From NCBI GenBank assembly GCA_029571425.1, contig JAKPSR010000404.1, positions 1-11,039 on the forward strand: DNA of 11,039 bases, read 5' to 3'. This document shows, piece after piece, positions 7,029-11,039 of this stretch; the first letter of the stretch is position 1, and every line of letters begins with the position of its first letter. Source of the DNA: Spirochaetota bacterium (lineage in GTDB: Bacteria; Spirochaetota; Spirochaetia; Treponematales; Treponemataceae). The position numbers and the translations under genes are program-made. Under the pieces are notes generated by a model. It was not told the origin of the DNA and did not search any database. It was given only the letters and a program-made list of their open reading frames with translations.

Positions 7029-8072
7029 ATGAATATAGAGTATACGAGCCGGCTTGAAAAGATCGAGGTCGCCCTCGAGACCGCCCTTCCCCCGTCATTC
7101 GGGGCCGATTGGACCGCTTTCGCCTTTTCGTCCCTGCCCGCCGCGGTACGTCCGTCTCACCTCGGTCCCCTCGTCGAGCCCTGCCGCGACCTTTTGTCCC
7201 GCGGGGGAAAGCGCTGGCGCCCGCTCTTTCTCGTCCTCTCGTGCGAACTTTCGGGCGGAGGCGATCGCGCCTACGGCCTTACCCCAATCGTTGAATTCGC
7301 CCATACCGCCAGCCTCATCCATGACGACATCGAGGATGGGGCCGACGAGCGGCGCGGGAAGCCCGCCATTCACCTTCTGTATGGGGTCGACACCGCGATC
7401 AACGCGGCGAGCTGGCTCTACTTTCTCGCCGAGGCTACCATCGACTCCTTTCCTTCGTCGGATTCCCTAAAGATCGTCCTTCACCGGACGGTCGCGCGCG
7501 AGCTCCGCCGACTCCATCTTGGCCAGGCGATGGACATTGGCTGGCACCGGACGCCGGAATTCGTCCCCGTCCGCGCCGAGTACGAGGCGATGGTTTCCCT
7601 CAAGACCGGCACTCTGTCGCGTCTCGCCGCCGAGCTCGGTGTCCTCGCCGCCGGGGCCGACGAGGGCGCGGCGACCGCCTTCGGCGACCTTGCGACCGGG
7701 GTGGGGGTCGGTTTCCAGATCCTCGACGACGTGCGAAACCTGACGACCGGGAATCCCGGCAAGAAGCGGGGTGACGACGTCGTCGAGGGGAAAAAGAGCT
7801 TGCCCGTCATCATGCACCTCGAGCGCCGACCGGAGGATCTCGCCTATCTTTCCGAGCGGTTCCGGCGCGCCCGCGCCGAGGGAATTGGCTCGCCGGCCGT
7901 CGAGGAGGTTATCCAGCGACTGCACGAGTCCGGGGCTGTCGACGCCGCCCGCGAGGCGGGCCGTGCCCTGATCGAGCGCGCTTCGTTGAGCCTCCAGGGC
8001 CGATTCCCGGGGAATCCGGTCGCCCCCCTCGTTTCCGGCCTTTTCGAGACCATGCTCGAAGGGCTTGTATAG
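7029..8072 (+). CDS. Polyprenyl (isoprenoid) diphosphate synthase, trans, IspA/IspB family
   Basis: The protein should condense isopentenyl diphosphate onto allylic diphosphates to make farnesyl or longer chains used for carriers and quinones. It is 347 residues from ATG 7029, or 349 from ATG 7023. The GGKRWRP substrate motif is at 59-65. The first aspartate-rich motif DDIED is at 99-103, in LIHDDIEDGADERRG, and the KTG motif is at 192-194. The second motif reads DDVRN at 233-237 where the family usually has DDxxD. A later GDDVVEGKKSLP fits the usual conserved end of the active site. The short DDxxD form of the first motif fits bacterial FPP/GGPP/long-chain enzymes, but chain length cannot be told from this. 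No SD precedes the start, and a TAGAAT lies 6 nt before ATG 7029. The family is firm; the exact product is open. Confidence 0.92.
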   Translation: MNIEYTSRLEKIEVALETALPPSFGADWTAFAFSSLPAAVRPSHLGPLVEPCRDLLSRGGKRWRPLFLVLSCELSGGGDRAYGLTPIVEFAHTASLIHDDIEDGADERRGKPAIHLLYGVDTAINAASWLYFLAEATIDSFPSSDSLKIVLHRTVARELRRLHLGQAMDIGWHRTPEFVPVRAEYEAMVSLKTGTLSRLAAELGVLAAGADEGAATAFGDLATGVGVGFQILDDVRNLTTGNPGKKRGDDVVEGKKSLPVIMHLERRPEDLAYLSERFRRARAEGIGSPAVEEVIQRLHESGAVDAAREAGRALIERASLSLQGRFPGNPVAPLVSGLFETMLEGLV

Positions 8073-8134
8073 CGGCTCCTTTTTCTTCACCCGCGTTCCT
8101 TGTTTTCCCTTTCGCGATGTAGTACGCTTATCGC
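8073..8134 (+). promoter_or_regulatory. Intergenic region with -10-like element before the BFN gene
   Basis: These 62 bp separate the polyprenyl synthase stop from the BFN start. TGTAGT at 8118-8123 lies 11 nt before ATG 8135 and no SD is visible. A pyrimidine-rich stretch lies upstream, but I see no hairpin before it, so I do not call a terminator. The -35 is not recognisable. Confidence 0.25.
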
Positions 8135-8722
8135 ATGAGGACAGGGAGGTTCACGCCCGCCCATATTTGGACAATCGCCCAAGCGAGCGCCGGGAGCGCG
8201 GTATGCATCCGCCCCGAGGGCTCCGATCACGTTTTGCCCGTGTACGTGTCCGAGAACGAGATACACACGATCCTCGTCGAGCTTACCCACATCCTCGCCC
8301 CCCGCCCAATGGTCCACGAGTTGCTCCTCTCCGTCATCGAGTCGCTGAAGGCGAAGCTTGAGCGGGTGGAGATCTACGGCATACGTAGCGGCACCTACCT
8401 TTCGCGCCTCATCCTCAGGCAGGGAAATCGCGAGATCGCGATGGAAGCTCGCCCGGCCGACGTCCTATGCCTCTCGGCGCGAACCGAGTGCCCCATATGG
8501 GTCGACAACCTCGTGCTCGAGCTGAACGGGCTCCCCGCCGAACAAGTCGCCGCCCCTACGGAGAGCGAGACCCCGTCGATCCTTTCCTTCCTCCAAAACC
8601 AGCTTGCGGGCGCCCTCGCCGCCGAGGAGTACGAGCGTGCAGCCATCCTCCGCGACCGCCTGCACGAGCTCGAGCGAGCCCTTCCCAGCGCGCTTTCTGC
8701 GCACCCCCGCCCTGTGGTATAG
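8135..8722 (+). CDS. Bifunctional nuclease family (BFN/DUF151) protein with C-terminal UVR motif
   Basis: The 195-residue protein carries a BFN domain at about 35-130. It shows the family sequence runs RPMVHELLLSVIESLKAKLERVEIYGI, GTYLSRLIL and EARPADVLCLSAR, followed by CPIWVDNLVLE. Typical members read DARPSDAIALA, so the acidic/Arg/Pro core is kept with small changes. Residues about 152-182 (LQNQLAGALAAEEYERAAILRDRL) match the UVR motif that links UvrB and UvrC and is also found in McsA. Plant and Thermotoga members have reported or proposed nuclease activity, but the natural substrate is unclear. ATG 8135 is chosen because no earlier in-frame start is supported; it lacks an SD. Its stop codon TAG lies inside the possible -10 of the next gene. 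Confidence 0.85.
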   Translation: MRTGRFTPAHIWTIAQASAGSAVCIRPEGSDHVLPVYVSENEIHTILVELTHILAPRPMVHELLLSVIESLKAKLERVEIYGIRSGTYLSRLILRQGNREIAMEARPADVLCLSARTECPIWVDNLVLELNGLPAEQVAAPTESETPSILSFLQNQLAGALAAEEYERAAILRDRLHELERALPSALSAHPRPVV

Positions 8723-8723
8723 T
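8718..8723 (+). promoter_or_regulatory. -10-like TATAGT before the TPR operon
   Basis: TATAGT spans the BFN stop codon and lies 18 nt before the GTG at 8742, placing a start site near 8730 with a leader of about 12 nt that contains GGGGGAA. The -35 region (TTTCTG, 18-nt spacer) is poor, so this may instead be read through from the BFN gene. Confidence 0.3.
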
Positions 8724-8741
8724 ACCCGCGGGGGAATATCC

Positions 8742-9296
8742 GTGACCGAATCCTCAGAATACCTCAACGATAGCGCCGTCGTTCTCGCCGCCCAGGGCCA
8801 TCACGCCGAGGCGATTGCCTGCCTCGAGCGCGCGGCTCGGCTCGATCCCGCGCACGGGGTGATATGGTTTAACCTCGCGCTTAGCTATCGCGCGACGGGA
8901 AAGCTGGCGGAAGCTCTTTCCTGCCTTGAGCGGGCGAACGAGCTTAGCCCGGCGGACTCGGACGTCCTCGATACCCTGGGGGTCGTCCAGCACGAGGTCG
9001 GCGAGGACGCGGGCGCGGAGGCGTCGTACCACGCCGCCCTCGAGGTCGCGCCGGAGAACGGGCGAATTTGGAACAACCTCGGGGTGCTTCGCTTTAGCCA
9101 GGGCCGCTTCGAGGACGCGCGGCACGCCTTCGAGAAGGCGGTCGCCCTTATCCCGGATTTCGAGGACGCCTTATTCAACCTTCGCGACGCGTACGACGAG
9201 CTCGGTGACGAGCGATCGCGCGATATCTGCGCCGAGAGCCTTCGCGCGCTCGAGAGGCGACGCGAAGGCGGCGCGGACGAGGTGAAACCGTCATGA
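8742..9296 (+). CDS. Tetratricopeptide repeat (TPR) protein
   Basis: This 184-residue protein is almost wholly TPR, a helical scaffold for protein-protein contacts. About five 34-residue units can be laid out: 7-38 (AVVLAAQGHHAEAIACLERA), 39-72 (IWFNLALSYRATGKLAEALS), 73-106 (LDTLGVVQHEVGEDAGAEAS), 107-140 (IWNNLGVLRFSQGRFEDARH) and a weaker one at 141-174. The repeats end in DP, SP, AP or IP, as expected. No signal peptide or membrane helix is seen, so it is probably cytoplasmic. The start is GTG 8742; an in-frame start at 8604 would lie deep in the BFN gene and add a non-TPR stretch. The stop overlaps the ATG of the YmdB-like gene (ATGA at 9293-9296), implying coupled translation and perhaps a shared process. 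The partner is unknown. Confidence 0.9.
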   Translation: MTESSEYLNDSAVVLAAQGHHAEAIACLERAARLDPAHGVIWFNLALSYRATGKLAEALSCLERANELSPADSDVLDTLGVVQHEVGEDAGAEASYHAALEVAPENGRIWNNLGVLRFSQGRFEDARHAFEKAVALIPDFEDALFNLRDAYDELGDERSRDICAESLRALERRREGGADEVKPS

Positions 9297-10105
9297 GGAT
9301 ACTGTATCTCGCCGAGATCGTCGGGAAGGCCGGCATTTGGTGCGTCAAGTCCGCCCTCGCCGACTTAAAGCGCGAGGAGAAGCCCGACGTCGTCGTCGCG
9401 AACGCGAACGGCGCGACGGGTTCGTACGGGCTCGGGAAGCAGCACGCCGGTTACTTGCGCAAGCTCGGCATCGACGTGATTACCGGCGGGGATTGCGTCT
9501 TTTACAAGAAAGACCTCGTCGAGGGATTCGAGCAAACCCCCTACGTAATCCGGCCGGCGAATTTCCCGCCGGAAAGCCCGGGTCGGGGCTGGCGGCTCCA
9601 GCAGACGCAGAAGGGAAAGCTTGCCGTCGTCTCCTTGATCGGGCGCGCCCTCTTTCCGCGCGTTCACGGCGACAATCCTTTCGAGGCCCTGGCCGCGATC
9701 GCGTCCCGACTCAGCAAGGAAACCCCCTTCGTCCTCGTCGACTTCCACGCGGTCGCCACCGCCGAGAAGCAGGCGTTCTTTTGGCACTCCGACGGAAAGG
9801 TGTCCGCCGTCGTCGGCTCGCACGGCCGGGTGCAAACCTCGGATGAGTGCGTGCTGCCCCAGGGCACCGCGTGCATAACCGACGCGGGGCGAACGGGAAG
9901 CCTCGACTCGGTCGGGGGGACCGATCCCGCGCCGCGCATCGCCGAGTATCGGAGCCGGCTTCCCGAGTGGAGCCGCGACGCGTGGGCGAACCTCCGCGTC
10001 CAGGGTGCCGTGATCGATCTTGGCCCGGACGGGAAGGCCCGCGGGATCAGGCGTTTCTCGGTGCCGTGCCCGGAGCCGAGCGGCGCCGAGCAGAAGGAGA
10101 CGTGA
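9293..10105 (+). CDS. YmdB-family (TIGR00282) metallophosphoesterase homologue with altered active site
   Basis: YmdB proteins are di-metal phosphodiesterases; B. subtilis YmdB hydrolyses cyclic nucleotides and affects biofilm and motility choice. This 270-residue protein has the family length and skeleton: start MRILYLAEIVGKAG, middle RPANFPPESPGRGW, then LVDFHAVATAEKQAFF, VSAVVGSHGRVQTSDE and GTACITDAGRTGSLDSVGG. H152 and H177 are kept. Compared with the expected residues, position 8 is E rather than D, the GENAA stretch is AN39G40AT, the GNH stretch is G66D67C68, and THTH is SHGR with R179 in place of the second His. It may be inactive, or may use a different metal or substrate. It overlaps the TPR gene by four bases, and the RseC-like ATG begins in its TGA. 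Confidence 0.87.
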   Translation: MRILYLAEIVGKAGIWCVKSALADLKREEKPDVVVANANGATGSYGLGKQHAGYLRKLGIDVITGGDCVFYKKDLVEGFEQTPYVIRPANFPPESPGRGWRLQQTQKGKLAVVSLIGRALFPRVHGDNPFEALAAIASRLSKETPFVLVDFHAVATAEKQAFFWHSDGKVSAVVGSHGRVQTSDECVLPQGTACITDAGRTGSLDSVGGTDPAPRIAEYRSRLPEWSRDAWANLRVQGAVIDLGPDGKARGIRRFSVPCPEPSGAEQKET

Positions 10106-10506
10106 TGCAGGAACGGGGACGGGTCGTCGGAATCGACGGGAAGGTCGTGCGGATCGTGCCGCTTGATATAGAGGCGTGCATCGGCTGCTCGAACGCGGGG
10201 TGCAGGAGCCAGGGGAGCGTCTTCGAGGCGGAGAACCCGCGAGGGCTCCCGCTCGCGGTGGGTGCCGAGGTGCGCGTCGTCGCGCGCGCTGGGAGTCAGG
10301 CGGCCCAACTCGCCGTCGCCGTCCTATTCCCGATCGCGGCCGGGGCTGCGGGCTTCGCGTGTATCCCGTGGGTGGTTCAAGGCGCGGGGGAAGGCGCGCG
10401 AGTCCTTGCCGCCTTCGCGTGCGCGGCGCTCGCCGCCGGCTTCGCCGCGTTCGCGCGTCGCCTCGTCCCGCCTCGGCTTCCCGAGGTCGCCGAGATCCTC
10501 GACTAG
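10105..10506 (+). CDS. RseC/SoxR-reducing-system-like membrane protein
   Basis: The 133-residue protein begins with a short beta-rich domain (RVVGIDGKVVRIVPL), then a cysteine cluster C25-x2-C28-x4-C33 in ACIGCSNAGCRSQG, and two hydrophobic helices at about 65-85 and 92-112 ending in a basic tail. This layout matches the RseC/MucC family, which in E. coli influences SigmaE signalling (RseC) or SoxR reduction (Rsx system). Family members usually carry four cysteines in the cluster; I see three. The ATG at 10105 shares its A with the TGA of the YmdB-like gene and has AAGGAG at 10094-10099, five nt upstream. It ends 10 nt before the convergent cheB stop. An ECF sigma gene lies 5 kb away, but a link is only conjecture. 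Confidence 0.8.
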   Translation: MQERGRVVGIDGKVVRIVPLDIEACIGCSNAGCRSQGSVFEAENPRGLPLAVGAEVRVVARAGSQAAQLAVAVLFPIAAGAAGFACIPWVVQGAGEGARVLAAFACAALAAGFAAFARRLVPPRLPEVAEILD

Positions 10507-10516
10507 CGATTTCCCG

Positions 10517-11039
10517 TCAGCGGGCGAATTCCTTTCCGTATCGGTTTATCGTTTCGGCCATTCGGTCGAGGCTTACCTGCTCCATGACGCCGCCGAACTC
10601 CCAAGCGACGCGCGGCATCCCATACACGATGCTCGACTCCTCGTCCTGCCCGATGGTCCGCGACCCCTCGCGGTAGAGCTCGGCGAGCTTCGCGGCGCCG
10701 TCGCGCCCCATCCCGGTCATGATGATCCCGAGTGCCCTATTTTGGTATTCGCGCGCGACCGACTCGAAGAGGACGTCGGCAGAGGGCCGGTGCCCGTTTT
10801 CCGGCGGCGCGTCCGAGAGGTGGGCGATCGAGGCGAGGGGCTTTCGCTCGACGGAAAGATGCCGGTCGCCGGGGGCTATCAGGATGCGGCCCGGCTTGAC
10901 GAGGTCGCCTTCGTGGGCTTCCTTAACCTCGAGCGGGCAGATGCGGTCTAGGCTGTGGGCGAACTCCTCGGTGAAACCCGCCGGCATGTGCTGGACGACG
11001 AGGATAGGTTGCGGAAGGTCGGCGTCGAGTTTGGCGAAA
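10517..11039 (-). CDS. cheB: Chemotaxis protein methylesterase/glutamine deamidase CheB, C-terminal part (5' end off window)
   Basis: CheB removes methyl groups from chemoreceptor glutamates, and deamidates glutamines, to reset receptor sensitivity. Only the last 173 residues are inside the window. They belong to the catalytic methylesterase domain: PILVVQHMPAGFTEEFAHSL contains the catalytic His, and IIMTGMGRDGAAKL contains the catalytic Asp. The run GRILIAPGDRHLSVER and the segment SADVLFESVA are also typical, as is the end TIGQDEESSIVYGMP. The catalytic Ser motif and any N-terminal receiver domain lie beyond the right edge. The stop is TGA at 10517-10519. It is convergent with the RseC-like gene. 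Presence implies the organism is chemotactic, since CheB acts only with MCPs and CheR. Confidence 0.95.
   Translation of the reverse strand, partial: FAKLDADLPQPILVVQHMPAGFTEEFAHSLDRICPLEVKEAHEGDLVKPGRILIAPGDRHLSVERKPLASIAHLSDAPPENGHRPSADVLFESVAREYQNRALGIIMTGMGRDGAAKLAELYREGSRTIGQDEESSIVYGMPRVAWEFGGVMEQVSLDRMAETINRYGKEFAR

Noticed and set aside
8604..8741. Earlier in-frame start for the TPR protein
   Set aside because: It would add 46 residues of Ser/Pro/Arg-rich sequence overlapping the UVR motif of the BFN gene. The GTG at 8742 begins right at the TPR region with GGGGGAA upstream.
4290..10506. A complete RpoE-RseA-RseB-RseC-type envelope stress operon
   Set aside because: The sigma/anti-sigma pair and the RseC-like gene are about 5 kb apart, with unrelated and opposite-strand genes between. 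No RseB-like gene is present, so only a loose thematic link can be claimed.
10511..10524. CCCG-TCAG-CGGG hairpin between the RseC-like gene and cheB as a bidirectional terminator
   Set aside because: The stem is four bases and no T tract follows. It also overlaps the cheB stop region.
10176..10676. Arg/Gly-rich plus-strand frame spanning the RseC-like gene end and cheB
   Set aside because: It is out of frame with two well-supported genes and shows no family motif; high GC makes such frames common.

Overview
The window is GC-rich, tightly packed bacterial DNA with thirteen protein genes, two of them cut by the window edges. I see no rRNA or tRNA gene, insertion sequence or CRISPR array. Gene content and style (a FliL-like protein apart from a flagellar operon, a CheB end, a BFN nuclease with a UVR tail, a TPR/YmdB-like/RseC-like operon, and GTG or TTG starts) suggest a free-living, GC-rich spirochaete related to Treponema/Spirochaeta. 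That assignment is inference, not something the sequence proves.

Layout. Positions 1-1994 (minus) hold a long open frame that starts with GTG and runs off the left edge. It encodes a two-pass membrane protein with a large extracytoplasmic domain and a very acidic, repeat-containing cytoplasmic tail. A 126-bp AT-richer gap separates it from a divergent plus-strand run: hflX, a FliL-like membrane protein, a small three-pass membrane protein (DUF6249-like), an ECF sigma factor and a zinc-finger anti-sigma factor. These genes overlap or are closely spaced. The anti-sigma gene ends inside the 3' end of a convergent lipoprotein gene with two LysM domains and an M23 peptidase domain. Upstream of that on the minus strand is rlmE (23S rRNA 2'-O-methyltransferase). 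rlmE is divergent from a polyprenyl diphosphate synthase gene across fewer than 45 bp. Next on the plus strand come a BFN/DUF151-UVR protein, a TPR protein, a YmdB-family protein and an RseC-like membrane protein, the last three linked by overlapping stop and start codons. The right edge holds the C-terminal part of the chemotaxis methylesterase CheB on the minus strand.

How they may work together. The sigma/anti-sigma pair next to a peptidoglycan-binding hydrolase, a polyprenyl carrier synthase and an RseC-like protein gives the window an envelope-maintenance flavour. HflX and RlmE both act on the ribosome. CheB, the FliL-like protein and the YmdB homologue connect loosely to motility. Gene neighbourhood alone does not prove these links.

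Main points for a second look: (1) the YmdB homologue has lost most of the family's metal-site and catalytic residues while keeping its fold signatures; (2) the left-edge protein looks like a sensor with no recognisable output domain but with an acidic repeated tail; (3) several genes have a -10-like hexamer 6-11 bp before the start codon and no ribosome binding site, which suggests leaderless or near-leaderless mRNAs; (4) a possible ECF-type promoter precedes the small membrane gene, sigma and anti-sigma cluster.
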